Shown in pieces: positions 47,301-60,347 of a DNA stretch of 64,000 nucleotides (positions are counted from its first letter, which is position 1; each line of letters starts with the position of its first letter). The stretch spans positions 2,576,001-2,640,000 of the forward strand of contig NZ_CP132910.1 of assembly GCF_030846775.1 (NCBI RefSeq), read 5' to 3'. The notes beneath the pieces were generated by a model. It was not told the DNA's origin, did no database searches, and saw only the letters and a list, made by a program, of their open reading frames with translations. A program made the position numbers and the translations under genes. The DNA comes from Geothrix sp. 21YS21S-2 (GTDB lineage: Bacteria; Acidobacteriota; Holophagae; Holophagales; Holophagaceae).

Positions 47301-47780
47301 GAGACCCTCCAGGAGCTGCAGGGCCAGCCCAGCGGGACCTTCGAGGTGAAGATCGAACTGGGCGCCGCCCAGCTCTCCCGCCTGTGGGTGGACCAGGCCT
47401 CGGAGCGCCTCGTGGCCTACAAGCGGGCCTCCCGCCTTCGCACGGAACGCGACCTGGAGCTCTACCGCCTGGAGCTGGAGGACCGCTTCGGCCGGGTCCC
47501 CGAGAAGGACGAGGAGAGCGCGCGCTTCTTCGAGCTGCTGCGGGTGAAGATCCTCGCCCAGGCCCTGGCCGTGGGCGAGGTGTCGGCGGAGAAGGGCCGG
47601 CTCAAGCTGCGCCTGAGTCCCCAGACGCCCGTGGACCCCGGCAAGCTCATGGCCTGGGTGCGCCAGCAGAAGGGGGGCCAGTTCAACCCGGACGGGACGG
47701 TGTTCGTGGCCGCCCCGGCGCCCGGGGACGCCGCCGTCCGGCAGGCCCAGGAGATCCTGGCGGCCTGGGCGAAATTCTAA
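44382..47780 (+). CDS. mfd: Transcription-repair coupling factor
   Basis: An 1132-residue ATPase that removes stalled RNA polymerase and recruits UvrA. Order: UvrB-like N-terminal region, the RNA-polymerase-interacting CarD-like domain (LKPGDRVVHLDHGIGEFLGF, about 475-540), RecG-like translocase with Walker A GDVGFGKTEVA, DEEQRF box and the GRVGRSD motif, and the C-terminal TRCF domain. ATG 44382 is preferred; a TTG six codons upstream is possible. The ribosome site is weak. It is divergent from recQ, making a small repair cluster. Confidence 0.95.
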   Translation: MSSQDRAALNDLLRLLDPGGLEEAGARLRWTSPTALALILARWTSGDGRQKTLWVDAPTELEAQVLAHDLAVALPDARVAHFPGFAPFAGGESSPPFVVTRDRLATLIGLLEHRVQVLVTGPLAALERLPHPTWFQRQKLELAQGTEVPRELLLETLVALGYRRTELAGSPGEFSARGLVVDLWPDHLDTPLRLEFFGDELEKLSPFDPDTQRRSGELLKAITLYPRFEGERGEGGPLLAAVASRAGLTPEPEDDLEFRRSRLATHGHFPGEELFYPMLAQPKGQLAHWVPPCLRVRLEPQWEEAVADRERARIGESLAVLRRGGVVCPEFEDRFLATDPSRTTLLLTEWQSEATVPLQATPPRDYHGRLGDLAEHLQELALSGHRVFLAGSTPGMRDRFGEILQEYELPVSFGTQPGCRTVHLPLSAGSFLKEPRLLVLTEREVFGRKALAAPPKRSRSAPFLSDLRDLKPGDRVVHLDHGIGEFLGFGALNIGGEEQEVVQLRYADGGKLNVSLERADLIQRFVSPDGGLAPLDKLGGASWAKVKRRAKKAIRDMAEELLKLYAQRKLEAGHAYPPDGPEMAEFEATFPFEPTPDQIEATEAIKADLERPVPMDRLLCGDVGFGKTEVAMRAAAKVALDGRQVAVLCPTTILCFQHFRTFKERFSAFPIRIEMLNRFVDAAEAKAILQDVEAGKVEIVIGTHQLLGARVKFSDLGLVVIDEEQRFGVSHKERLKKMRANVDVLAMSATPIPRTLHMSLTGLREMSLIETPPKNRLAIETVVAPWSDELIATAIQFELRRGGQVYVVHNRVESIVTVAARIRELVPDARVGVGHAQMTDDALEAAMLGFMEGRIDVLVATTIVENGLDVPNANTLIVHRADTFGLSQLYQLRGRVGRSDVPAYAYLLIPGKGEISEDARKRLQALEDFSELGSGFRVAAQDLELRGAGNILGGEQSGHIHDIGFELYIKLLEETLQELQGQPSGTFEVKIELGAAQLSRLWVDQASERLVAYKRASRLRTERDLELYRLELEDRFGRVPEKDEESARFFELLRVKILAQALAVGEVSAEKGRLKLRLSPQTPVDPGKLMAWVRQQKGGQFNPDGTVFVAAPAPGDAAVRQAQEILAAWAKF

Positions 47781-47832
47781 AGGTGGTAGGCGCCGCCCCG
47801 CTCTGACAAAATAAACCCTTTAGGAATAACCC

Positions 47833-50454
<2,622 letters not shown>

Positions 50455-50474
50455 TACCTGGATCAAGGACTTCT

Positions 50475-50576
50475 TTTATCCTTCTTCATCCCCGTCCATC
50501 CCCGTTCATCCCCGGCGAATTAAACGCTGAATTTGCCGGGGATGAACGGGGATGGACGGGGATGAAGAAGGATAAA
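50475..50576. repeat. Long palindromic intergenic element with ATCCCCG units
   Basis: Two 47-base arms (50475-50521 and 50530-50576) are inverted copies with one mismatch around an eight-base loop. Within each arm a ten-base unit (TTCATCCCCG and one-base variants) repeats three times in tandem (50485-50514 on the left). It begins 20 bases after valS. As RNA it would be a very stable stem, but with no T-run right after it on the plus strand, so it is not a standard terminator. Its structure fits a dispersed MITE-like element. Confidence 0.85.
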
Positions 50577-50698
50577 TAAAAGCCCTGTCCGCCATCCGCC
50601 GGGCCTTGGCGGGCGTTCGCCGATGGAGGACCGGGGTTGGCGGAATTGCATGCCCATGCCTTCCCCGCGGGCCTACCCTGGAAGGACAAGGTGACCCC

Positions 50699-51538
50699 AT
50701 GAGAATCCAAGTCCTCCCCTTCCTCCTTTGCGCGGCGCTTTCGGCGGCGCCGCCCTCCCGGACGGAGACCCGCACGGAGGCCCTGGCCATGGGCGCCAAC
50801 CTGCGCATCTCCCAGGGCGACGGCAAGGTGGAGATCAAGGGCTGGGACAAGCCCGAGGTGCAGCTGGTCGCGGAGTTCATGCAGGGCACGCACCGCGGCG
50901 AGGCGAAGCTGGAGGTGCGCCGCGTGGCCGACGGGCTCGAGATCGACGTGGACCGGCACCGGAGGCGGCGGATCCGCATCCTGTTCTTCGGGCGCTTCCA
51001 CGATCCCGTGGTCAACCTCACCCTCATGGTGCCCCGGAAGCTCAACGTGGAGGTGCGCACGGTGGACGGGGCCATCGGCATCCAGGACCTGGAAGGCTAC
51101 GCGGGCTGCCACAGCGTGGACGGCCCCATCCGGCTCCAGGACATCGCCGGCGAGGTGCACGCCAAGACGGTGGACGGGGCGATCACGGCCCGGAACCTGA
51201 AGGCCCGCCTCAAGGGCGGCACCGTGGACGGCAACATCACTCTCAGCCAGGTGGAGGGCGGCGTGAACATCCACACCGTGGACGGCTCCATCACCGCCGA
51301 GGGCCTGGACGGGTGGGGCGAGGGTCTCGCCTTCCGGACGGTGGACGGCGCCATCAAGGTCAAGCTCGGCCAGGCCAAGGGCAACCTGGAGGCCAAGGCC
51401 GTGGACGGCCGGGTGCGCTCCGCCCTCCCCGGCGCCACCTACGCCGGGAACAAGCGGAACCGCTTCACCTGCTCCATTCCCGGCCGCGACCAGAAGATCA
51501 CCTTCCGCACGGTGGACGGAAACATCGACATCGAATAG
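50699..51538 (+). CDS. Exported DUF4097-like protein with TVDG repeats
   Basis: A 279-residue exported protein with a short signal peptide (MRIQVLPFLLCAALSAA). The second half carries about eight copies of a (T/S)VDGxI motif spaced 18-25 residues, each followed by a short strand, the pattern of the DUF4097/adhesin-like right-handed beta-helix. Start 50699 has AAGGACAAGG upstream. Family function is not established; members are envelope or periplasmic and often near envelope-stress genes. Its TAG abuts the TTA stop complement of clpB without a gap. Confidence 0.8.
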   Translation: MRIQVLPFLLCAALSAAPPSRTETRTEALAMGANLRISQGDGKVEIKGWDKPEVQLVAEFMQGTHRGEAKLEVRRVADGLEIDVDRHRRRRIRILFFGRFHDPVVNLTLMVPRKLNVEVRTVDGAIGIQDLEGYAGCHSVDGPIRLQDIAGEVHAKTVDGAITARNLKARLKGGTVDGNITLSQVEGGVNIHTVDGSITAEGLDGWGEGLAFRTVDGAIKVKLGQAKGNLEAKAVDGRVRSALPGATYAGNKRNRFTCSIPGRDQKITFRTVDGNIDIE

Positions 51539-54112
<2,574 letters not shown>

Positions 54113-54144
54113 GGATTGCCTCCAGGGTCCAAGGTAGGGCAATA

Positions 54145-54158
54145 TTGACTGAAGTCAA
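54145..54158. promoter_or_regulatory. 14-bp palindrome in the clpB promoter region
   Basis: TTGACTGAAGTCAA: six-base perfect arms around GA. On the minus strand its TTGACT could be a -35, with TACCTT 16 bases on as -10, so a bound protein would block clpB transcription. A similar palindrome lies before pckG (57627-57640). Confidence 0.4.
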
Positions 54159-54276
54159 CTAAGATTTTATGCGTCAAGATTGTAATGGTGGATAATTTAT
54201 TAAAAATTTATTTCAAATGCAGGAACCGGGGCCCCGAACCGTGCACTCATGGTCAGCATTTCATGGAGACATGCCC

Positions 54277-55656
54277 ATGCCCAGGCTTTCAGACTCTTCC
54301 TTTGCAATGATCCTTCCATTCTCAAGCCTCCTCCTGATGCTGCCTGGCTGCGGAGGGGGCGGTTCCGCCAGGCCGGCCTCCGCCCCGGAGATCACCGCCA
54401 TCACCCCCGCCTCGGGCGTCCCCGGGGCCGAGGTGGTCCTGGAGGGACGCGCCCTCGCCGGGCCCACCCGCCTCACCTTCGCGGGGCGGGACCTCCCCGC
54501 GGGGCGTTTCGACGCGGACGGGGACTCCCGGATCCGGGTGCGCATTCCCGACGACGCCCAGGACGGGGGCGTCATCGCCGTCTCCACGGCGGCGGGCACG
54601 GCCCAGGCGCCGGCCTTCACCCTTTTGCCCTCCCGCCGCGCGGCCTTTCCCAAGGCCCTGGAAAAGATCACCGGCACGTACGACTCGGGAACCTGGGTGA
54701 ACTTCCCCGCGGGGGGGCGCTCGGCCATCTACAACCTGCTGGAGCCCACGGCGCCTGTCTTCCACGCCTACCACCCCGGCGGGGAGGACGGCACCGGCAG
54801 CGGCAACCGCCCGGGCCACCTCTTCACCCGGTATTCCCTGAACCTGAAGCTGCCGGCCCCCTTCCAGGAAGCGCTGCCCGCCTCCGTGAAGGCGGGAATC
54901 GCCGACGCCGGGCTCAATCCCGCCGACGTTGACATCCTGTGCGCCAGCCAGGACTACCAGTACGACGGCGTGACCCCGGACCTGGGGATCTACCTCTTCC
55001 GCCCCCACTACTGGACGGACCCCGGCGCGCCGGCCACGGGCAAGTATGTCCAGCCCCACACCCTCACCGCCGGGATCTTCGAAGCGGACGCCGGCGTCAC
55101 CATCGACGGCCACGCCCCGGGCGTGATGTTCCCCTTCGGCATCCTGACCCACGGGGACCAGGACCCGCTCACGAAGGAACCTCTCGACAGCCAGATCCTG
55201 GTTTCCGGCAACACCCAGCCCATGGCGGGCTTCGACACCGGCGCGAGCACCGGCCTGTGGAGCCTGACCCGGGAGGGGACCCGGGCCGCCGCCACGCTGC
55301 ACCTCCTGTTCAACGACGGCGACCAGGCCGCTCTGGACGGCATCACCGCCGCCTCGGGGACCCTCCAGGACCTGGTCACGGCCATGGACAAGGCCGTGGG
55401 CGCCTCGCGCGGCACCCGGATGCTCAAGGCGCTGTTCCGGCCCATGGCCTCGTCGGCCACCCGGTCCGGCGCCACCGTGACCCTTGCCGGCACCTGCCTC
55501 GGAGGCGCCACGGCCGTCCTCCTGGACGGCAAGCCCGTCGCCGGCCTCAAGGCCCTCAGCGACGCCGTCGTGAGGGTGGACCTGCCCGCGGGGACCACCG
55601 GGAAGCTCCAGGTCGTGACCCCCCTGGGGACCAGCGACCCGGTCCAGCTCGACTGA
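54277..55656 (+). CDS. Lipoprotein with an IPT/TIG-like domain
   Basis: A 459-residue predicted lipoprotein. ATG 54277 has GGAG eight bases upstream; ATG 54271 is possible. The signal ends in a good lipobox (LMLPGC) followed by four glycines. An IPT-like domain (TAITPASGVPGAEVVLEG) covers about 35-120. The middle 250 residues match nothing I recognise: they hold Tyr/Pro/Gly-rich segments (FRPHYWTDPGAPATG) and no catalytic motif. The last 70 residues look like a second, degenerate IPT fold (GATVTLAGTCLGGATAVLLDG). Surface exposure is likely. It is divergent from clpB. Confidence 0.75.
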   Translation: MPRLSDSSFAMILPFSSLLLMLPGCGGGGSARPASAPEITAITPASGVPGAEVVLEGRALAGPTRLTFAGRDLPAGRFDADGDSRIRVRIPDDAQDGGVIAVSTAAGTAQAPAFTLLPSRRAAFPKALEKITGTYDSGTWVNFPAGGRSAIYNLLEPTAPVFHAYHPGGEDGTGSGNRPGHLFTRYSLNLKLPAPFQEALPASVKAGIADAGLNPADVDILCASQDYQYDGVTPDLGIYLFRPHYWTDPGAPATGKYVQPHTLTAGIFEADAGVTIDGHAPGVMFPFGILTHGDQDPLTKEPLDSQILVSGNTQPMAGFDTGASTGLWSLTREGTRAAATLHLLFNDGDQAALDGITAASGTLQDLVTAMDKAVGASRGTRMLKALFRPMASSATRSGATVTLAGTCLGGATAVLLDGKPVAGLKALSDAVVRVDLPAGTTGKLQVVTPLGTSDPVQLD

Positions 55657-55672
55657 AGGCCGCCCGTACGCG

Positions 55673-55701
55673 ACGATCGCCGGCCCCGGGCCGGCGATCG
55701 T
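55673..55701. terminator. Perfect GC hairpin between convergent genes
   Basis: A 29-base perfect palindrome (14-base arms 55673-55686 and 55688-55701) lies 16 bases after the lipoprotein gene and 16 before the pckG stop. There is no T-run on either strand, so termination is plausible but not standard. Confidence 0.5.
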
Positions 55702-55717
55702 GTTCAAGGGCCTTCTT

Positions 55718-57565
55718 CTACCGCTCGGGAGCCAGCCCCAGGCTCTCCGGGGACCGCCACAGGGAGCTCAGCAGCAGCTGGCGCATGTGGAAGAACTCCT
55801 TGGGAAGCTTGTCGTAGAGCTTCTCGAAGAGCTCCTCGTGCAGCAGGATCTCGTGGCGCCACTCGTCGCGGCGGATGGCCATGGCGGCCCGGAAGCCCTC
55901 CTCGCCGAAGTTCTCGAGACCCTCCAGGTGCAGGTCCTCGTACCGGGGCACCCAGCCCAGGGGGCTCTCTGCGGCGTAGGCCCGGCCGTGGACGCGCTCG
56001 ACGATCCAGCTCAGGATGCGCATGTTCTCCGAGTAGCCGGGCCACACGAACTTGCCGTCGGCGTCCTTGCGGAACCAGTTCACGCAGAAGATGCGGGGCG
56101 GGTTCTTGATGTCGCGGCCCATCTGGAGCCAGTGGTTGAAGTAGTCGCCCATGTGGTAGCCGCAGAAGGGCAGCATGGCGAACGGGTCGCGGCGCACCTC
56201 GCCGATGTTGCCCGCGGCGGCGGCGGTCATCTCGCTGCCGATGGTGGCGGCGGTGTAGACGCCGAAGTTCCAGTTCACCGACTGCACCACGAGGGGCACG
56301 GTGGTGGCGCGGCGGCCCCCGAAGATGAAGGCGCTGATGGGCACGCCGTTGGGGTTCTCCCATTCGGGGTCGATGCTCGGGCACTGGCTGGCGGGGGCGG
56401 TGAAGCGGCTGTTGGGGTGCGCCGCCTTGCGGCCGCAGCCGGGGGTCCAGGGCTGGCCCTGCCAGTCGGTGAGCTTCTCGGGAACCTCGTCGGTCATGCC
56501 TTCCCACCACACGTCGCCGTCGGGGGTCAGGGCCACGTTGGTGAAGATGGTGTTCTCGGTCATGGAGAGCATGGCGTTGAGGTTGGACTTCATGCCGGTG
56601 CCGGGAGCCACGCCGAAGAATCCCGCTTCCGGGTTGATGGCGTAGAGCCTGCCGTCGGGCCCGGGCTTGATCCAGGCGATGTCGTCGCCCACGGTGGTGA
56701 CCTTGTGGCCCGCGAACTGGTCGGGCACCTGGAGCATGGCGAAGTTGGTCTTGCCGCAGGCGCTGGGGAAGGCGGCGGCAACGTAGGTCTTCTCGCCGCC
56801 GGGCTTCTCGACGCCCAGGATGAGCATGTGCTCGGCGAGCCAGCCCTCGTCCCGCGCCATGCAGCTGGCGATGCGCAGGGCGAAGCACTTCTTCCCCAGC
56901 AGGGCGTTGCCGCCGTAGCCGGAGCCGAAGGACCAGATGGCGCGCTCCTCGGGGAAGTGCACGATGTACTTGTTGTCCTTGTTGCAGGGCCAGGAAACGT
57001 CCTTCTGGCCCGGCTCGAGGGGGGCGCCCACGGAGTGCAGGCAGGGCACGAACTCGCCCTTGCCCATGACGTCCCAGACCTTGGCGCCCATGCGGGTCAT
57101 GATCCGCATGTTCACGGCCACGTAGGCCGAGTCGGTGAGCTCGATGCCGATGTGGGCGATGCGCGACCCCAGGGGGCCCATGCTGAAGGGGATCACGTAG
57201 AGGGTCCGGCCCTTCATGCAGCCGCTGAACAGGCCCTTGAGCTTGTCCTTCATGACCTTGGGGGCGACCCAGTTGTTGTTGGGGCCGGCATCCTGCTTGC
57301 GCACGGAGCAGATGAAGGTGCGGTCCTCCACCCGCGCCACGTCGCTGGGGTCCGAGAGGGCCAGGTAGCTGTTGGGGCGCTTGGCGGGGTTCAGCTTCTG
57401 GAAGGTCCCGCCTTCCACGAGCCGTCCGCACAGGGCGTCGTACTCCTCCTGGGAACCGTCGCACCAGTGGATCCGGTCGGGCTGGCAAAGGTCGGCGACC
57501 TCCTGGATCCAGGCGATGGCCTTCTTGTTGTGCACATAGTCAGGGACGTTCAGCACGGCGCTCAT
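55718..57565 (-). CDS. pckG: Phosphoenolpyruvate carboxykinase (GTP)
   Basis: A 615-residue GTP-dependent PEPCK that interconverts oxaloacetate and PEP at the entry to gluconeogenesis. The kinase P-loop reads [12 protein letters not shown] (266-277), containing the hyper-reactive Cys270 of GTP enzymes. Also present are the [13 protein letters not shown] metal and nucleotide region and the [11 protein letters not shown] and [20 protein letters not shown] blocks. Length is typical (about 600-620). It is divergent from the aminotransferase; a palindrome related to that before clpB lies 62 bases upstream. Confidence 0.96.
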   Translation of the reverse strand: MSAVLNVPDYVHNKKAIAWIQEVADLCQPDRIHWCDGSQEEYDALCGRLVEGGTFQKLNPAKRPNSYLALSDPSDVARVEDRTFICSVRKQDAGPNNNWVAPKVMKDKLKGLFSGCMKGRTLYVIPFSMGPLGSRIAHIGIELTDSAYVAVNMRIMTRMGAKVWDVMGKGEFVPCLHSVGAPLEPGQKDVSWPCNKDNKYIVHFPEERAIWSFGSGYGGNALLGKKCFALRIASCMARDEGWLAEHMLILGVEKPGGEKTYVAAAFPSACGKTNFAMLQVPDQFAGHKVTTVGDDIAWIKPGPDGRLYAINPEAGFFGVAPGTGMKSNLNAMLSMTENTIFTNVALTPDGDVWWEGMTDEVPEKLTDWQGQPWTPGCGRKAAHPNSRFTAPASQCPSIDPEWENPNGVPISAFIFGGRRATTVPLVVQSVNWNFGVYTAATIGSEMTAAAAGNIGEVRRDPFAMLPFCGYHMGDYFNHWLQMGRDIKNPPRIFCVNWFRKDADGKFVWPGYSENMRILSWIVERVHGRAYAAESPLGWVPRYEDLHLEGLENFGEEGFRAAMAIRRDEWRHEILLHEELFEKLYDKLPKEFFHMRQLLLSSLWRSPESLGLAPER

Positions 57566-57626
57566 ATGCCAGTCTCCAATAGCATGTCCCAGGAATGCCG
57601 GAAAGGCCCGCTATTCCCTCAAACAG

Positions 57627-57640
57627 CTGATTGAAATCAG
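57627..57640. promoter_or_regulatory. 14-bp palindrome upstream of pckG
   Basis: CTGATTGAAATCAG: six-base perfect arms around GA. It matches the clpB-upstream palindrome in centre and in eight of the twelve arm positions. No clear -35/-10 pair accompanies it. The same intergenic region has a second dyad, TTGGTA (57706) with TACCAA (57723), nearer the divergent aminotransferase gene. Confidence 0.35.
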
Positions 57641-57852
57641 TCTAGACATCGGGTTTTCCCCCCGCAATGCGGAAGAAGGCTCCAATATGCCGCATCCGCC
57701 GCTTCTTGGTATGCTGGAATCGTACCAACCCCTTGTCCCATGGGCTTCTTGGCCCCGATCCAGGCCTGTGTGACTTAAATCATTCTCCATCGGGGACCGG
57801 CGGGCGGATCATAACCCTCTGTCATCCGGAAGAAACCAACCAGGAGAGGCCC

Positions 57853-59124
57853 GTGTCCATCCATCCCGAAGCCCAGGATCGCAACGATCGCCTCAAGGCC
57901 ATCAATCCGGCCATCGCCGGGGCCCTTTCCCCCCTGGGGCAGCGCTCCTTCTTCCCCAAGGGGATCCCCTACCAGGCCGGCCAGAGCAAGGGCTGCGCCA
58001 TCAACGCGACCATCGGCCAGATCACCGACGGCGCCGGCAACCCGCTCCCCCTGGCCCCCATGGCCGAGAAGCTCGCGGGCCTGAACCCCAAGGACGCCTT
58101 CCTGTACTCCCCCATCCAGGGCCGCGAGCCCGCCCGCAAGGCCTGGCACGACAAGCTGGTGAAGGAGGACGCGCGCATGGAGGCCGTGGGCCTGCCGGTG
58201 GTGAGCGCCGGCATCTGCCACGCGCTGACCATGGGCGCCGAGCTCTTCTTCGGCAAGGGCGACACCCTGGTGCTGGCCGACCTCTACTGGGACAACTACG
58301 AGCAGATCTTCAACATCCGCCTGGAAGGCGACTTCAGGCGGTTCCCCTTCTACAACGCGGCCATGGGCTTCAACGTCGAAGGCCTGCGCGACTGCATCGC
58401 CGGGATCCAGGGCAAGGTCCAGGTGCTCCTCAACTTCCCCAGCAATCCCAGCGGCTACAGCCCCACGCCCCTGGAGATGAAGGCCATCGCGGACGTCCTG
58501 GTGGACGCCGCGAAGGACCGCACGGTGGTGGTGTACTGCGACGACGCCTACCACGGCCTGGTGTTCGACGAGAAGGCCACCAGCAAGAGCCTCTTCTTCG
58601 AGCTCATCGGCCGCAGCCCCAACCTCATCCCCCTGAAGTGCGACGGCGTCACCAAGGAGCTCAGCTTCTTCGGCGGTCGCGTGGGCTTCCTGTCCTTCGG
58701 CGTGGACAAGGCGTCCGCCGCCATCCTCGTGGACAAGTGCATGGGCCTGATCCGTTCGGGCATCGGCAGCCCCGTGGCCATCAGCCAGTACCTCATGGAG
58801 CTGGAGCTGGCCGACGCGCGCCACGAGGGCGAGTTCGAGAAGATGCGCCAGGTGCTGGGCCGGCGCTACGAGGTCCTGCGCAAGGCCCTGGACAAGCCCG
58901 TGCCGCACTGGACCGTCTACCCCTTCAACGCCGGGTGCTTCTGCCTCCTGGAGCTGCGCCCGGGCCTGGACGCCGACGCCATCCGCCAGAAGCTCATCGC
59001 CGAGGAGAGCGTGGGCGTGGTGAGCCACGGCGACAAGTACATCCGCCTGGCCTTCTGCTCCATGAAGGAGGAGGCCATCCAGCCCCTCATCGACGCCCTC
59101 GAGCGGGTCTGCGCCAGAAACTAG
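57853..59124 (+). CDS. PLP-dependent aminotransferase, class I/II fold
   Basis: A 423-residue aminotransferase of the aspartate-aminotransferase superfamily. The core motifs are present: NFPSNPSGYSPT (the N-P-x-G block), CDDAYHGLVFDE (Asp contacting the pyridine nitrogen, then the Tyr), and the TKELSFFGGRVGF region with the PLP lysine and a downstream Arg. The N-terminus (GIPYQAGQSKGCAINATIGQ) is unusual for AspC-like enzymes and resembles the branch annotated only as aminotransferase class I/II. Start GTG 57853 with AGGAG upstream; the open frame before it is intergenic. Substrate not assigned. It is divergent from pckG. Confidence 0.85.
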   Translation: MSIHPEAQDRNDRLKAINPAIAGALSPLGQRSFFPKGIPYQAGQSKGCAINATIGQITDGAGNPLPLAPMAEKLAGLNPKDAFLYSPIQGREPARKAWHDKLVKEDARMEAVGLPVVSAGICHALTMGAELFFGKGDTLVLADLYWDNYEQIFNIRLEGDFRRFPFYNAAMGFNVEGLRDCIAGIQGKVQVLLNFPSNPSGYSPTPLEMKAIADVLVDAAKDRTVVVYCDDAYHGLVFDEKATSKSLFFELIGRSPNLIPLKCDGVTKELSFFGGRVGFLSFGVDKASAAILVDKCMGLIRSGIGSPVAISQYLMELELADARHEGEFEKMRQVLGRRYEVLRKALDKPVPHWTVYPFNAGCFCLLELRPGLDADAIRQKLIAEESVGVVSHGDKYIRLAFCSMKEEAIQPLIDALERVCARN

Positions 59125-59157
59125 ACATTACCCCCACCCAGGGGCGACCCTGAAGCG

Positions 59158-60306
59158 ATGAATCCCTGGCGCGGCCTCCAAGGCCTTCCCCGCGGCATGT
59201 GGGTGCTGGCCCTCAGCACCCTCGTGAACCGCATGGGCACCATGGTGGTGTTCTTCCTGGCCCTGTACCTGGTGCGGGGCCGGGGCTGGACGGAGGCCCA
59301 GGCCGCCACGGCCCTGGCCCTCTACGGCCTGGGGGCCCTGGCGGCGAGCCCCTTCAGCGGGTGGTTCTCGGACCGCTTCGGCCACCGGTTCACCCTGGCC
59401 CTCAGCCTGGGCCTGTCCGCGGCCCTCCTGCTGCTGCTCCCCTACGTCCCCGCCCGGGGGCTGATGCTGGCGGCCATCGCCCTGTGGTCCGCGGCGACCC
59501 AGGCCTACTACCCGGCCTCCATGGCCCTCATCACGGACCTGGTGCCGCCCTCCAGCCGCAAGCAGGCCTTCGTGCTCCACCGGCTGGCCTCCAACCTGGG
59601 CATCTCCGTGGGGCCGGCCCTGGGCGGCTTCATCGCCCATTCCTCCTTCACGGCCCTCTTCTGGATCGACGGCCTCACGACGGCCCTGGGGCTGGCCGTG
59701 GTCCTGGCCTTCGTGCCCTCCCCGCCCCCCGAGCCCGCCCCCGCCCTGCCCAGCCTCTCGGCCTGGCGGGACCGGCGCCTGCTCTGGCTCCTCGCGGCCC
59801 TGCTGCCCGCCACGGCCGTCTTCACGCAGATCCACGGCGCCCTGCCCCTGTGGGTGGTCCAGGGCCTCGGCCACGGCACCCAGGTGTTCGGCCTGCTCTT
59901 CACCCTGAATACCGTGCTCATCCTCCTTCTGGAGGTGGCCGTCAACCACCGGCTGGCCCACTGGACCCACGGAAGGCAGCTGGCCCTGGGGGCCGGCCTC
60001 ATCACCCTGGGCTTCGGCTCCCTGGCGCTGATGCGCCCCCTGCCCCTCCTGGTCCTGGCCACGGTGGCCTGGAGCCTGGGGGAGATGGTCTTCCTCCCGG
60101 CCTCCACCGACGCGGTGGCGGCCATGGCGCCGCCGGACCGCAGGGGGCAGTACCTGGGCCTCTACAGCCTCGTGTGGACCGTGGCCCTGACCGTGGGGCC
60201 CTGGCTGGGCCTGGTGGCCTACGGCTGGGGCGGCCCCTGGGCCGTGTGGGGCGGCTGCGGCCTCGTGGGGCTGGTCTCGGTGGCCATGGCCTTCCGGACG
60301 TCCTGA
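59158..60306 (+). CDS. MFS transporter, drug-efflux type
   Basis: A 382-residue membrane protein with twelve predicted helices. The MFS signature between helices 2 and 3 is visible (GWFSDRFGHRFTLAL), and the motif-C-like Gly/Pro pattern in helix 5 reads GISVGPALGGFI, which suggests an antiporter of the DHA1 or MDR type. A short Pro-rich loop (PSPPPEPAPALP) links the two six-helix halves. Substrate unknown. It starts 33 bp after the aminotransferase and 41 bp before mutS, so it may be part of one transcription unit. Confidence 0.85.
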   Translation: MNPWRGLQGLPRGMWVLALSTLVNRMGTMVVFFLALYLVRGRGWTEAQAATALALYGLGALAASPFSGWFSDRFGHRFTLALSLGLSAALLLLLPYVPARGLMLAAIALWSAATQAYYPASMALITDLVPPSSRKQAFVLHRLASNLGISVGPALGGFIAHSSFTALFWIDGLTTALGLAVVLAFVPSPPPEPAPALPSLSAWRDRRLLWLLAALLPATAVFTQIHGALPLWVVQGLGHGTQVFGLLFTLNTVLILLLEVAVNHRLAHWTHGRQLALGAGLITLGFGSLALMRPLPLLVLATVAWSLGEMVFLPASTDAVAAMAPPDRRGQYLGLYSLVWTVALTVGPWLGLVAYGWGGPWAVWGGCGLVGLVSVAMAFRTS

Positions 60307-60347
60307 AGGCCCATCCCCGCTATCCTGGATGTTTCGAGGTCCTCCGG

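Noticed and set aside
50485-50514. Three tandem ten-base units as a possible CRISPR fragment
   Set aside because: Units are contiguous without spacers and mirrored in the opposite arm, which is not CRISPR architecture.
54113-54276. CIRCE or similar heat-shock operator for clpB
   Set aside because: No TTAGCACTC-N9-GAGTGCTAA-like sequence; only the unrelated 14-bp palindrome is present.
59199-60347. N-terminal extension of the MutS frame
   Set aside because: Pro/Gly/Arg-rich shadow of the MFS gene; MutS begins normally at 60348.
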